Positions 8,982-19,840 of a stretch of DNA of 64,000 bases are shown piece by piece (within the stretch, counting starts at the first letter, position 1; each line of letters begins with the position of its first letter). The notes under the pieces are model-generated. The model made no database searches. It saw nothing but the letters and a program-made list of their open reading frames with translations, and was not told the DNA's origin. The translations under genes were made by a program, and so were the position numbers. Location: assembly GCA_001600455.1 (NCBI GenBank), contig BCKC01000009.1, forward strand, positions 930,001 through 994,000, read 5' to 3'. The stretch comes from Endocalyx cinctus (taxonomy: Eukaryota > Ascomycota > Sordariomycetes > Amphisphaeriales > Apiosporaceae).

Positions 8982-10523
8982 ATGTATTCTAACCACTGTA
9001 TCGACAGACCCTCCGACGTGGTGATGTTAATTATGGGAGTGACAGGGACTGGAAAAAGCTCATTTATATCCACAGTGCTGGGAGAAGATGTAGACAGCAT
9101 AATCGGTCATAAACTCACTTCACACACGTCAGGTATTGAATTTTTCACGCTTGAAAAGGCGGATGGGCGCCGAGTGTTCCTGATAGACACTCCCGGATTT
9201 GATGACACCTATCGCTCCGACGCCGAAGTTCTAAGGGATATCGCTTTTATCTTGGCTCAATTCCATCGTCATAAGATTGGTGTAGCCGGAATTGCTTACA
9301 TGCACCGCATAACCGATAACAGGTTCTCTGGATCTTCTATGAAGAACCTCGAGGTCTTACGAAAATTATGTGGCCCAGACGCTTTCTCAAGGGTGGCGCT
9401 GACTACTACTATGTGGAACTCTGTACACCATGATCCGATACTGCTCGAAAATGCTTTCGACCGCGAAAACCAGCTCCGGGACACCGAAACGCTCTGGAGC
9501 CCACTTCTCCGAGGCGGAGGCCACATGATAAGGTGGACCGGCGAAAAGGAGTCGGCTCTGGGAGTCATCAATCATCTTACAGACCTTCATGATCGAGATG
9601 GCGACGTCGTTTTCAAGATACAGAAAGAACTAGTAGATGATTCAATGTCACTAGACGATACGGATGCCGGCATGGCAGTACGTGATGGGTTGACTCGAGC
9701 TCTGGCAAAACATAAAAACGACTTCCAAGAGCTGTCGGCTGATTTTCGACGCTCGCTTATGGAAAGTAACAACGAGATAAGCCTCAAATTGCGGAAAAGT
9801 ATCGACGCAACAGAGAAGAAGATGGAAAATATACAGTCGTCGAAATCGTCCATCAAGACAGACCTCGAACGTCTTACAAAAGATAAAATAGAAGAATATA
9901 ACCGACTACTAAGTGAGATGCAGGAAGACCACCGACAAAGAATGGAAACCATGATGGAATACCAAGCCGAATACCAAAGACTCATCGACGAAGAAAAGGC
10001 CAATATCGAAGCACGTCGTAAAGCCCGAGAGGAAAGCGAGCTGGACAGGGCGAAAATCGAAGCGCGCCGAAAGTCCCAACCGGCAAGACAACGCGGAAAG
10101 CCTCCGCCTCCAAAAGAGGCCGCTCAAGCCGTTTTCCCTTCCGAGACCGAAGAGGACGAGATACTGAAGCTGGAAGAATTTGACGAGGAACTCGAGCACC
10201 AGTTCAACGAGGAGCAATCCGGGTTGGCGCGCCAAAAGGGAAAGATAGCAAAGCTCGTGAAGCGCGAGAGACGTAGGCTGGTCTTCAAGAGGAACTCGAT
10301 TCCCATGCTGAGCATCTTGGCCGGCGTAGGAGCCGCGGTCGGAGGCGGCTTCCTGGTGAACCCGGCCCTCATCGTCGCCGGGGTCGGGCTCGTGGCGAGT
10401 GGTGCGTCGAAGCTGAACTTTAAACGAAAATTGAAAAAGGGCGGGAAAAAAGACGAGGGGGAGGAGATATTGGGAACCCAGTCGCTGATAAGCATATCTT
10501 CAGGCGTCGACCAATCCAGCTAA
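8982..10523 (+). CDS. P-loop GTPase-like protein with coiled coil and C-terminal hydrophobic segment
   Basis: Single-exon gene of 513 residues. The G domain has a P-loop GVTGTGKSS (residues 19-27) and DTPGFDDT (from residue 69). ALTTTMW replaces the usual NKxD, just as in the divergent neighbour, with which it shares the same order of motifs (YMHRITDNR/YLHRITDVR, LRKLCGP/FNKLCGP). From about residue 230 to 370 it is strongly charged and predicted helical, likely coiled coil, followed by an acidic patch. The end holds a Gly/Ala-rich hydrophobic stretch (SILAGVGAAVGGGFLVNPAL and onwards, about residues 435-475) that could span or insert into a membrane, then a Lys-rich tail. There are no ankyrin repeats. 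It resembles AIG1/IMAP-type small GTPases in fold class, but I cannot name a described function. The shared G domain and head-to-head layout suggest duplication followed by swapping of the C-terminal module. Confidence 0.8.
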   Translation: MYSNHCIDRPSDVVMLIMGVTGTGKSSFISTVLGEDVDSIIGHKLTSHTSGIEFFTLEKADGRRVFLIDTPGFDDTYRSDAEVLRDIAFILAQFHRHKIGVAGIAYMHRITDNRFSGSSMKNLEVLRKLCGPDAFSRVALTTTMWNSVHHDPILLENAFDRENQLRDTETLWSPLLRGGGHMIRWTGEKESALGVINHLTDLHDRDGDVVFKIQKELVDDSMSLDDTDAGMAVRDGLTRALAKHKNDFQELSADFRRSLMESNNEISLKLRKSIDATEKKMENIQSSKSSIKTDLERLTKDKIEEYNRLLSEMQEDHRQRMETMMEYQAEYQRLIDEEKANIEARRKAREESELDRAKIEARRKSQPARQRGKPPPPKEAAQAVFPSETEEDEILKLEEFDEELEHQFNEEQSGLARQKGKIAKLVKRERRRLVFKRNSIPMLSILAGVGAAVGGGFLVNPALIVAGVGLVASGASKLNFKRKLKKGGKKDEGEEILGTQSLISISSGVDQSS

Positions 10524-10662
10524 CTATTTAGCATGTAAAATATTATAAACATAATTAGAAATACGAACTATAATAATTTATTTCCGCCACTGGACTACTG
10601 GCGACGTATTAAAATAAATTCTATATTTTCTGTACAACTCTACCCTCTGTCGTCTCTTGCCA

Positions 10663-11908
10663 TCAAATCTTGGCCTCCTTAACCTCCTCCTTCACAGCTT
10701 CTTGACCAACCTCCTTCTTCTGCTTCTCGGGCAACCTCCCGGCGCCTTCCAGGCGGGCGATGAGGGCCTCGTCCCCGTAGTGATCGTTATGCTCAAACTC
10801 GGGTTCCTCCCCGTACGCGATGCGCGCGCAATCGACCAGTAGCCGGCCCGTCATGCCCCAGACCAGGAACCGCTCCACGGGGGGTTCTTGCTCCAGCTCG
10901 TCCTCTTCCTCCTCCTCCTCCTCCTCTTCTATTACCGTTTCGTCGTTATGGTCTACCTCCTCTTTCCTCTCCTGCCCTTTTCGCGCCGCCCGCGACCGGA
11001 CCGGACGCGGGGGACGAGTGACCCGCTGGTCCCGGACGGGGACGTGGAAGTTGTGCACGCGCCAGGGCTCGTCCTGGAAGTAGTGCCAGCGGCCATCGTA
11101 CCAGTGGCCGGGCGGCAGCGCCTTCTCGTCCGCGCCCGGCGGCACCTCGTCCCGGGCTTTGAGGAAGTTGTGGAACGGGGCCGAGAACACGGCGGCGACC
11201 TCCTTCGCGTCGAGGCGGGGCATCATGCCCTCGTCGACCGTCGGCGTCGCGTTCGAGTCGTCGCCGCTATGTATGAAAGCGACGCAAGGCCGGACCGCGA
11301 GCTCCGTCTTGGCCAGGCTGCACGGTATGCTGCACAGGTACTCTATCCGGAAGGGCTTAGGTAGCTTTTTGTCGTCCATTGGTAGGCCGATCTCCTCCCA
11401 TGCTTCGCGACGGGCGATCTGGTCTGTATGATTGATGTCTTAGTATATATCATATAGAAAGGAAACATGACCAAAGATTTGGGCCCAGCTTATGGGAAAA
11501 ATAGAAATGCATCAAACGAAGGAGAGTCTATGTGTAAAGCAGAACGGACTTACATGGCGTTTCTTGAAGCGAGTCCGCCTTTCCTCCGGGAAACGCGGCG
11601 TGACCTATATTTGATCGAATAATGATCTACCGTTAGCGTCTTCTCACCACCAACCTAACCATCTCAGTCTAGGGGCAGGGGGTTCGTGAGAAAGGAGGAG
11701 GAAATTCGCTTCTTTCGCGCGTACCGGAAAAACTTCGCAAACTAGCGGCGCGCATGGTGATGACGACTCTTAGATCGCCCTTCCGATCCGCGAAGAGTAG
11801 TACAAGGACGGCGGCGCGTCGGCTCACCGGTAGGCGGTCCCAGACGGGAAACGAAGGCGGCTTGTAGGCGCGTAGTCGCGCTATAGCTGCCTTTGAGCGG
11901 GTGAGCAT
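10663..11908 (-). CDS. Nudix hydrolase, coenzyme A diphosphatase-like
   Basis: Hydrolyses nucleoside diphosphates linked to another moiety; the domain layout is that of the CoA diphosphatase (Pcd1/NUDT7-8) group. Exons 11908-11725, 11604-11554 and 11423-10663 join in phase to 331 residues. The Nudix box is split between exons 2 and 3: GGKADSLQETP then YQIARREAWEEIG, matching GX5EX7REUXEEXGU. Upstream is AVLVLLF...DLRVVITMRAASLRSFSG, a family pattern before the box. A long acidic run (EEEEEEEEEEDELE) from a GAG/GAA microsatellite sits in the C-terminal half, before the PVERFLVWGMTGRLL family block. The C-terminus AKI fits a loose PTS1 signal, agreeing with the peroxisomal location of Pcd1, but weakly. 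It faces the GTPase gene tail-to-tail at 139 bp. Substrate assignment is inference. Confidence 0.87.
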
Positions 11909-12097
11909 TTTGTTTTTTCTGGTTTATTCTTCCTCTTGATGTTGTATACACTTTGCCCTACTACATATAACTTTTATTTTCTCTTTACTATACCTTCCCC
12001 GCCACTAGAGGATATAGGAAAGTCTCTCTCTCTATTGTATATTATAAAGGCAAAAGGTAATATGTATATTTATAAGTACGTAAGAGAAAAGTATTAT

Positions 12098-12337
12098 TCA
12101 ACTGACCGCCGATACTGCATTGAGAGGGGCCATCGTGGACGCATCCCAATAGTAGCTGGCCTGATCGTGTTTTTCGAGGTCTAAGTCGAGAGAGAGGGCG
12201 AGATCGGCCGGTAAAGTGGTCGTCGGTACGGTGGTAGAGTTACGGATACTATCGAGAATTTCGGCCGTCTCGGTTTCGGTTAGTGGCGGGGTCTCCTCCT
12301 GTGGTTGGGTTGGGGTAGATAATATTGGATTATTCAT
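12098..12337 (-). CDS. Small acidic hypothetical protein
   Basis: An uninterrupted 79-codon frame with an ATG start, rich in Pro, Thr, Glu and Asp (EETPPLTETETAEILDSIRN, later LALSLDLDLEKH). I recognise no domain. The composition is unlike that of random frames around it, and the third positions favour coding-like use. It begins about 190 bp beyond the Nudix gene start and reads in the same direction. It could equally be a chance frame in a 5' region. Confidence 0.35.
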   Translation of the reverse strand: MNNPILSTPTQPQEETPPLTETETAEILDSIRNSTTVPTTTLPADLALSLDLDLEKHDQASYYWDASTMAPLNAVSAVS

Positions 12338-13801
12338 GATGAGTATCAGAAAGGAGGGGGAAGAAGAAAGAGAAGAGAAATATAAAAGAAGCCAATCTTT
12401 CCCGTTTCTTAATTTAAATATGATCTACACTACGTTGAGATACGATCTATTAAAACGGCTTTCGGGTATGGATAGGGTAGATGAAGAATAAATTTGGTAC
12501 ATAAAGGTACTTAAATCTATACGGAATATTTGGTTGGGTAACTGGTACTTAAATGGAGTCGACCTTTGGCGTTCTACGCTATTTTGAGTGTGGGGTAAGT
12601 GGGGGGTGTCACTTTACTATACCGTCTATAACTATGTCATAAATAAACCATATATCATATGATATGAATCATAAGTGTAATGGATGTAGTATAAATTCTA
12701 TTCATCTTTCAAATACACAGATTTCCTTGGGTAGCATCTTTCACATATATGACTCTAACGTTCTCGACGTTTAAAATCTCGAACGTTATCAACTTAAACG
12801 TCATGTGTGTCTTGAACCAGTTTCGTACGTTTGCTGCAGCCAGTGAATCAATCTTGTATCTGTTCATGGGTTTCGATTCCTCCACACGTATACTAGTTGA
12901 CAAGTTTGACAATTCCTGGAATGCGCCTTAATCGAAGCATTATGAAATTTTTGGTTTAGAAAAGAATGAAACCCCATCACTCAAAATATCTATACGAACG
13001 ATTGGCCCATACTTTTCTAAAAGTTCTTGGCTATGATCCCCAAGCCCTTCAGAGCAGAGTTCGAAGCGTTATGTTTATGTTTCATACCATCCTGTGATCG
13101 CTGCAAGTCTTACGCCCGGAATCGAGGCCAACGAACCAAACTATAGGTGATATATTATTTGAGTAATACAATACCAGATAAAATGGACGCGCTGGGGAGG
13201 CGAACATACGCCTTAGAATATCTGGGCAATCCAAGACATTCTAAAAAACATTTCCCAACCTCTTTCTAGCGTAAGTGTTTTCAGAGTCATTTAAGCAGAT
13301 AAGTTCTAGAGAGAAAACGGAAGAAAAGAAATCACCGACTGCGAGGACCCTTGAGATTTCTATTCTCACCTCCAGAGAACCATCTGAGACCCCTTGTACT
13401 TGCGGATCAATATAACGATCGGTCGATATCCGGCATCATCGGTCGTGTCTACGTCGTCTTTGTGATCATCCTGCAGGGGGGAAGCGGAGGTTTCTGCTGT
13501 CAGAATTGCGCCGCTTCTCTACTCCGTAGCGTACACTATTCCGTTTTCAACTCCCAGCACCGCATACAGGGGTTGTTATGGCCAAGGGTGAGTGAGATGT
13601 TGGGCGAGCCAGTGCACAGTAGAACTCATTCCCCGCTCTAAGGGAAGTTGGACTATAAAGTCCATCGTCGATCTTATAAATATATGATTATATGCTTTCG
13701 TGATACCATCACTTTTTTTTTTTGAATAATTCTCACGTTTTTACAACTTAATTCTTCTAAATCGACCGGTTCAGCGTTAATCACGCCTAATATCTCTTAC
13801 G
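12338..13801. other. Gene-poor intergenic region
   Basis: About 1.5 kb. A 96-codon plus-strand frame at 13351-13641 and overlapping 60-67-codon frames at 12709-12931 are present but have no recognisable motif. I see no gene. Confidence 0.5.
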
Positions 13802-14850
13802 ATGGAAGCGACTAAGGCGCATGAGATAGATAAAGTATATGATGAAGTCATTAAATCAGGTCTCCTTCCCGGCTTCTCCCTAATTGCTGGAGATAAAGAC
13901 GTCAAATACCTGCTTCCGGATATAGGGAAGCACGGCGTACTCGCGGGCTTCGATGAGCGGGACTCGGCTATACTCACTCCTAGCTCGACTCCCATCACGC
14001 TCAGGATGCTACTCTCTCATACGTCGGGTCACGAATATGATTTGGCTAGCCCTTCTCTTATGAAATGGCGCGCTTCTCGCGGCGAACAACCTGTAAGCCA
14101 CAAATATATATTTTAGATTCCGCTTCAGGGGAAACTATCTATGCTTAACATGCTAACACGTACTACATTAGTCGGGATCTACAGTCGAGCAAAAGTCCGT
14201 CCTCCCGCTCATGTTCGAGCCCGGGACCGGCCTCGCCTACGGAGCCGGGCACGACTAGGCCGGCAAAGCGGTCGAGAAAGCTACGGGCTCCACCCTCGAA
14301 GAGTTCATGCGCGCCCACATCTGGAAACCTCTCGGGATCGAGGAGAACATCAGCTTCTACCCTCAGACGAAAAAAAAAACATGGCCGGCCGCATGGCCAC
14401 CATCAGCGCGGTCAACGGCGGGGGCGGTCTCCACGGAGGCGTACTACACCTTTCTCTCGGCCGTCCTCCGCCGCGATCCTCGGCTCCTTTCGCCGTCTTC
14501 GTTCGTTCGTTGTCTTCGTACGCCGAGCTGTTCCGGCCGCAGTTAGTTAGACGAGAGGCGCGAGCAGGCTCTGAACGAAGTATATCGTTTCTACGCCGTC
14601 GCTCACGCAAATTCCTCGGCCTGCGTTTTCCGGAGTCGGTTCGGGAAGTCGTGGTCTTTTGCCGGCCTCGTCGCGAAGGGGGGGTCGCGCGGGGCGGCGT
14701 TCCGAGCTTGTGTCTGGTTCGTGGACGACGAGGTGGGGATACGTGGCGTGGCGATGGCGATGTGTCAGATCGTCCCGCCGATGTACCCCCAGGTCCTGGA
14801 CCTGCATGAGAAATTTCAGAGGGGGGTGTTTGGGTATATCAAAGAAAAGT
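13802..14850 (+). pseudogene. Beta-lactamase/serine-esterase family pseudogene
   Basis: The first exon begins MEATKAHEIDKVYDEVIKSG and later reads ITLRMLLSHTSGHEYD, the block that follows the active-site region in class C beta-lactamase-like esterases. The S-x-x-K nucleophile segment expected between LIAGDK and YLLPDIG is missing, so an internal deletion is likely. After an intron (about 14093-14170) the frame resumes with VEQKSVLPLMFEPGTGLAYG, then meets a TAG at 14256-14258 where family members have Trp (GHD-stop-AGKAVEKATG). A homopolymer of ten A at 14370-14379 shifts the frame before NMAGRMATISAVNGGGG. The end in a third frame reads WFVDDEVGIRGVAMAMCQIV, the usual C-terminal strand. There are three independent lesions, so this is a decayed copy. 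Confidence 0.8.
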
Positions 14851-15443
14851 CAAGGCGGCTGAGATGGGGACAGCTTTCTAAGTACCTATATTGCCTCTAG
14901 CTATATGACTCTTATTTAACTCAGTTGAACAGGACATGTCATGTTCCGTATGAATCTTGTATACTAAGCCTTGAAATTGAATAATACTTTCCCTCGGCTA
15001 TGAATGGTGGTGGTGATGTGGCACTAAATTCATATTTCACGAGGCAAACAATCTATATCTACTATGAATCACCCTGTCAGAGTCACAGCGAACTCATGTC
15101 AAGGACAGTTAATCAAGCAAAGCGGAGAAAACCGAACAAATATGGTAAGACAATATATATACCTAAGCTAGTAATAATATGTCGTACAAAAATGTAAAAG
15201 GGGGGATATCATACCGTATCTCATTACCTAACATAATTAGGAAGTGAATCATCTCGTTCAACAAAAACATAGTCTCAGGGAGTAGATTGCGTGCGCCGAT
15301 AGCCCGAAGAGAAGAGGCGTAATCACCTGGGCATTTGCATACCTCGACGCATCTAACCGTTTGTAGCTCAAGCATGAACTATACATGCAAAATCATTTTT
15401 TTTGCGGCAAAAAAACCAAGGAAGGCGTTTTTTTTTTCTTTTC
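14851..15443. other. Intergenic
   Basis: No coding frame worth naming. T-rich runs at about 15396-15440 border the 3' end of UGO1. Confidence 0.6.
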
Positions 15444-17001
15444 TTAAAATTCTCCCTCGCCGCCTCCACCCGCGACGCTGGCCGTCCATAGCCCTACCAA
15501 ACCCCACCAACTGACCTTGTATCCTCTCCACAAACCTTCGAGGCCTTGTCCCTTCTTATACACCACCTCGGCGACTTTCGGCTTACTGGCTTTTCGGCCT
15601 CTCGAAGGCGCCTTAACCGGTAGCGTGACCGCGTGAGATCCTTCTTCCGTGATGATGGTATACATGGTACCAAAAACCCCGTTATAGGCGCCGGGCTGAA
15701 CGATGGTGTCCATCCTCTCGTTCTTATCGAGAGCCTTTAGGTACTCCTTCTCGGCAAGCACGGCAACTTGGCCGCGGCGCAATACCGTCTCCAAGGGAAA
15801 CTTGATGAAAAGTGATACACACGACGTGCAAAACTTGGCGATTGAGAATGTGACGGGGGACAGCTCACGATCGATCAGGAACTGAGAGCGGAGCATAAGA
15901 GGAGTGGAGAGCGTGAGGAAGGGGTGGATGAGAGAGTGTAACATGGTAGGTGCGATGAGAGCAGGAGGGCACAGCCAGGAAGGTAGCGACTTGAGAGTCG
16001 ACAGAGTTCGACGAGGTGCCCGGTTCGTAGAAGTCACGATAAGCCGTGTCCGGATTAGGTCGAGAGGGGCTAAGGTGAGGCCGGTAATGACGGCGGCGGC
16101 GGCGGCAACGCATAGCGAGGCCCACGGGTAGGGAGAGGCGATTTCGACCAACCTATCTACGTCGTCTTTAACGCCGAGGTCGGGCACATTAAATAGGGCG
16201 CTTAGAAGGCTTCGCGACCAGTTTTCTAGGAGGGACTGAAGCACGTTATAAAGAAATGTGGCGTTTGTTCCCTTCCATACACCCCAAGCTCCCTCTTTGG
16301 ACCACAACTGTGATATGACATCAAATATCGCGTCTGGTCGACGCAGGCTGAGTTGATGTGGTAATAAAGTGGAGGGAGTGGCTGTTTTCGGTGACGCTAA
16401 GGGAGATGAGGCACGCCTTCTATGAGTTCGAGAAGATGGTGTAGGGGTCTGATAAGGTATATTTGAAGTGAAGTACGCAGGTTCATCAGGATCAGAATCC
16501 GAGTCAGGATACTATTTGATAGTACATTAGTTTCAAATCTTACCCACGTGGTCGGCGAGGAAAAATAAAATTGGTGGATGATACCTCGTCATAAATTGAA
16601 GTCGTCTTGGGACTTGGAATAGTTGGCCTAACAGGCTCTAGTACAGGTGATTTCAGATCGCCTAAGTCGTCCTGAAGTCTCACTTGTAGGATAGTCTTCG
16701 CAACCTCGAAAGGTTGGGACATCAATACCGAAGTATACTTCCATAGTAACTCGTCGATTAACTGCTTCAAAGATTGAATAGTAGAAGGCGATATATCATC
16801 TAGGTGATCCTTATAATCTATATCTTGAAATATATCACGCGCCTTTGTCGCATATTTATTAGGCGTAGATGCCGAAGTAGATGTCACGTTCGGGTTGGCA
16901 AAGGGATTCGGTCGTGACGGAACAGATTCTACACGGTCACCGATAGTTGGAGGTATATAATACGGGCGCAAAGGATTTACACCTTCTTTTGAGGATGACA
17001 T
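15444..17001 (-). CDS. ugo1: Mitochondrial fusion and transport protein Ugo1
   Basis: Outer-mitochondrial-membrane member of the carrier superfamily that links the fusion GTPases Fzo1 and Mgm1 in yeast. Exons 17001-16585 and 16511-15444 give 494 residues. The 73-nt intron (GTATCA donor, ACTAAT branch site, ATAG acceptor) is the only choice that keeps the acidic block SDSDPDEPAYFTSN in frame; reading on past the donor hits a stop. The N-terminus shows MSSSKEGVNPLRPYYIPPTI and LMSQPFEVAKTILQVR, a degenerate carrier signature. Exon 2 has the well-kept WSKEGAWGVWKGTNATFLYN and a second carrier-like half (LTLAPLDLIRTRLIV), then KFPLETVLRRGQV. It is transcribed away from the mitochondrial ferredoxin gene, with 921 bp between. 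The identity is strong. Confidence 0.92.
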
Positions 17002-17922
17002 TCTGTATGAATTTCAAAAATATGGATTATTTTCAGCGCATCGTTTTAGGGATTTGGAAAGTTTTTGGTAGGGTTTGGTAGGTTTCGTGATCGTCGTTAT
17101 CGTTCTTGATTTATTTTATTTAGAGGATTTGAAGAGGCGGGACATAGAAAAATTTAGAGGAACCTCAATCATATGTTATTAATTAGGTGGGTGGGATGAA
17201 TGTGGATAATTTTTATTTATTGTGTATTCAATACAAATTGGGTTAAATTGGGTTAATAGTGCATAATAAAAAAAATGTAAAACAAATTAAGCTATGTATG
17301 TAATTTATGTAATTTATGATAATAATGCGCATTGATTCAAATCCACACACTAAACTAAATAATTGAAGTGCTTACATACACAGTACCTAGGTTAAGCCAC
17401 AAGAGTCTCGCTTACTTCTCCACAGAACTATCTTTTTAATTGTGGCGTCAGCTCGGAGCACCTTGTGAAAAATCTCGTTATCCGATATAGAGATATCACC
17501 GAGCTTATCGGAGCTTATAACCTTACATTAATTACTAACCTATTACACTATGTACGGAATAAGACTAAACATAATAGGCATACTCTTCGGATGCTTTTTT
17601 TTTTTTTTTTGACTCAATGCTCGGTGCCGCATATAGTCAAATCTGTGTTGGTTTTTTTGGTAATTGGATTTATACTACTTTTGTATATTACTTCTAAAGA
17701 AATACTCTTTATCGTAGATATTATTGGCGCAACTCGATCACTGCCTCAAATAACAAAATTGATATTCGAATAACCAACAATCTTTAAAGTACGCCTAAAT
17801 CTGTACCAACCAAACTATATTGAAATCATAAATATCCCCCTTCGCCCTCCCGTCTTTCCCCCACCAATTCTTCGGAACCATCTCACGATCGTCGCATTCC
17901 GAACTTATAACTTTGTCCAGTA
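17002..17922. other. Divergent promoter between ugo1 and the ferredoxin gene
   Basis: AT-rich. It contains a T16 run (17595-17610) directly followed by a TGACTCA (17610-17616), the core of Gcn4/Cpc1-type bZIP sites; a single heptamer is weak evidence. A 102-codon frame at 17465-17773 is hydrophobic and AT-driven, and I do not call it. Confidence 0.5.
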
Positions 17923-18583
17923 ATGTCTGTTCCAAAAACATTGACTCGAAGCTTTTCCAAGCTCTCCTGCAATTCTGCTCGGAATTTATATCAATTTAGC
18001 CAGCCTGCCGTATCGATATGTAGCAGGGTAGCGCCGAGGATAAACTACCACCATCGCATTGGTTCCTTAGCGTCGACTCCTCGGTCAGCATCGACCGTAT
18101 TACGATCTTTCAGCACATCTTCCGTACGATGTCACGGACACATAACACCGCCAAAGCCCGGGGAAGAGTAAGTCATAATTCAGCCCTACCTCGAATCTTC
18201 TCTCTTCTTCACCCGGTTCACCCCTCTGACCTTCTTCTAGGTTGTACGTGACGTTTATCGACAAGGAGGAGAGAGAACACAAAATTGCGGTATCGAAAGG
18301 TGACAATCTGCTAGATATCGCCCAGGCAAACGACCTAGAGATGGAGGGAGCCTGCGGCGGATCGTGCGCCTGCTCGACCTGTCACGTCATCGTACTCAAC
18401 GAAGAATTATACGATAAGATGCCCGAGCCCGAAGACGACGAGAACGATATGCTCGACTTAGCCTTCGGTTTGACGGAAACGAGTAGGTTGGGTTGCCAGG
18501 TTGTCATGAGCAAGGAATTAGACGGATTGAGGGTCAAGTTACCGTCCATGACGAGAAATTTGCAGGCGAGCGATTTCAAGTAG
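17923..18583 (+). CDS. yah1: Mitochondrial 2Fe-2S ferredoxin (adrenodoxin type)
   Basis: Electron carrier of mitochondrial iron-sulfur cluster assembly and heme A synthesis, fed by ferredoxin reductase. Exons 17923-18167 and 18241-18583 join in phase to 195 residues. The first exon is an Arg/Ser-rich matrix-targeting sequence ending in FSTSSVRCHGHITPPKPGEE. The second holds the ferredoxin fold: YVTFIDKEEREHKIAV, then DIAQANDLEMEGACGGSCAC. The cluster ligands are the C-x5-C-x2-C of ACGGSCACSTCHV plus the distant Cys in RLGCQVV. The C-terminal PxMTRN block is also present (LPSMTRNLQASDFK). The 73-nt intron lies at the junction of presequence and mature domain. Confidence 0.95.
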
Positions 18584-18892
18584 TTTCGGGGCATTCCCCC
18601 ACCCCCCACCAAAGATGGGTAAAATAAAGCTCGAGAGGAACCTCGCTGTGTGAATATTTCATTGTACATATAGAAAGAAATATCGGGGCTGGCATGATGT
18701 TGATGTGCAAGTCATTTGTATAATACTGCCACTCCCTCAAAGTTGTAGGCAATTATGAGTATGAGAAAATAAGACAAAACTCCAACTCTGCAAGAATTTT
18801 TTTTTTTTTTAATGAACTATATTTCTGGTATCATTTCAAGTCTATTTGGTAGTGACGTTAAAAAATAAAATATCAATCGAAACGAGCTTCTT
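18584..18892. other. Convergent 3' flank
   Basis: 309 bp between ferredoxin and rrp15, with a T15-like run near 18797-18811. No gene seen. Confidence 0.6.
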
Positions 18893-19840
18893 CTAAGCTT
18901 CTTCCAACCCGCCCTTTTTCAATTTTCCACCACCACCGGCGATAAGGTCGAGGAATCCTTGTCGACTCATCTCGTTCACTCTTTCCTCCCGTCTGACCGG
19001 GCCGACGATACCCTCTTTTCTCGCGTCTCTCTCGGCTTCGACGGCTCTCTCTTGGGCCTCGCGAACGGCTCTGAAGAGCATGACGACACCTCTGTGGGCC
19101 ACCTTCCTTAGCTTCCTCTCGCGGTTCACGATCTCGCCCGTCATCTCGTCGGGCGCGCCCAAGAGCACGTCCTTCACCCTGCCCTTCTCGAGGGCGAGCC
19201 GCTTCTGCTCGCGCATCTGCTTCCGCGCCTTCTGCTCGAGCGCGCTGTCGACGAGGTCCCTGGCCGCTTTTTGCGCCTCCGCGCTCCGGGATAGGACGGG
19301 GTCGGCTCGGCGGGTGCTGGATAACTTGGTCGATAGGATCTTGGACATGGATGTCGCGAAGGCGTCGGGGTCGTTCCTTTTCGAGCTCGACTTGGTAAAT
19401 TTCTTGGTTGACGAGTTTGCGTCGGGGTCTCCCTCTTGTTCTTCTTCTTCGTCTTCTTCGTATTCATCCGATGATCCTTCATCGCTGGTCTCCCCTCCAT
19501 CTTTGAGCACAGCCTTTGTTTGGGGTTTTGTTTTGGATGGTTTATTGGCTTGTTTTGTAGGTTTAATACGAGATCTATCGTTCTTTTCTATATCCGAGTC
19601 CGCGTTAGAATCGGAATCGGAATCGGAAGCTGAAGAAGAGTCGATATCATCAACGGCCACATTTTCTAGATCTTCGTTATCGGAATCGAGAAGGTTAACG
19701 GGGCGAAAATCATCTCCTCCGTCATGCTCGGTATCGCCATGATATTTTGAAACCTTTTTTTGCTTCTTTTTAGGTCTTTGAGGAATCGATCTAGAATTTT
19801 CATCTCGATGTATTCTTTTCTTAGACTCTGTATGAGGCAT
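18893..19840 (-). CDS. rrp15: Ribosomal RNA-processing protein Rrp15
   Basis: Nucleolar factor for 27S pre-rRNA processing in 60S subunit assembly. Single exon, 315 residues. The N-terminal 150 residues are low-complexity: a basic KKKQKKVSK patch then long Asp/Ser/Glu runs (SSSASDSDSDSNADSD, EYEEDEEEEQEGD). The Rrp15 domain follows: DPDAFATSMSKILSTKLSST, RRADPVLSRS, then a charged helix and GRVKDVLLGAPDEMTGEIV, the usual order in the family, with MSRQGFLDLIAGG near the C-terminus. It is divergent from the dioxygenase gene. Name confident from the domain; function by homology. Confidence 0.9.
   Translation of the reverse strand: MPHTESKKRIHRDENSRSIPQRPKKKQKKVSKYHGDTEHDGGDDFRPVNLLDSDNEDLENVAVDDIDSSSASDSDSDSNADSDIEKNDRSRIKPTKQANKPSKTKPQTKAVLKDGGETSDEGSSDEYEEDEEEEQEGDPDANSSTKKFTKSSSKRNDPDAFATSMSKILSTKLSSTRRADPVLSRSAEAQKAARDLVDSALEQKARKQMREQKRLALEKGRVKDVLLGAPDEMTGEIVNRERKLRKVAHRGVVMLFRAVREAQERAVEAERDARKEGIVGPVRREERVNEMSRQGFLDLIAGGGGKLKKGGLEEA

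Noticed and set aside
13351..13641. 96-codon plus-strand frame upstream of the beta-lactamase pseudogene
   Set aside because: No recognisable domain, signal or consistent codon pattern.
16540..16584. Reading ugo1 exon 1 on to FPRRPRG and using the GTAAGA donor there
   Set aside because: It leaves a 32-nt intron in the wrong phase. The GTATCA donor at 16584 gives a 73-nt intron and keeps the conserved acidic block.
17465..17773. 102-codon hydrophobic frame in the ugo1/ferredoxin promoter
   Set aside because: Includes a T16 run that creates a Phe stretch; no homologous feel and AT-biased.
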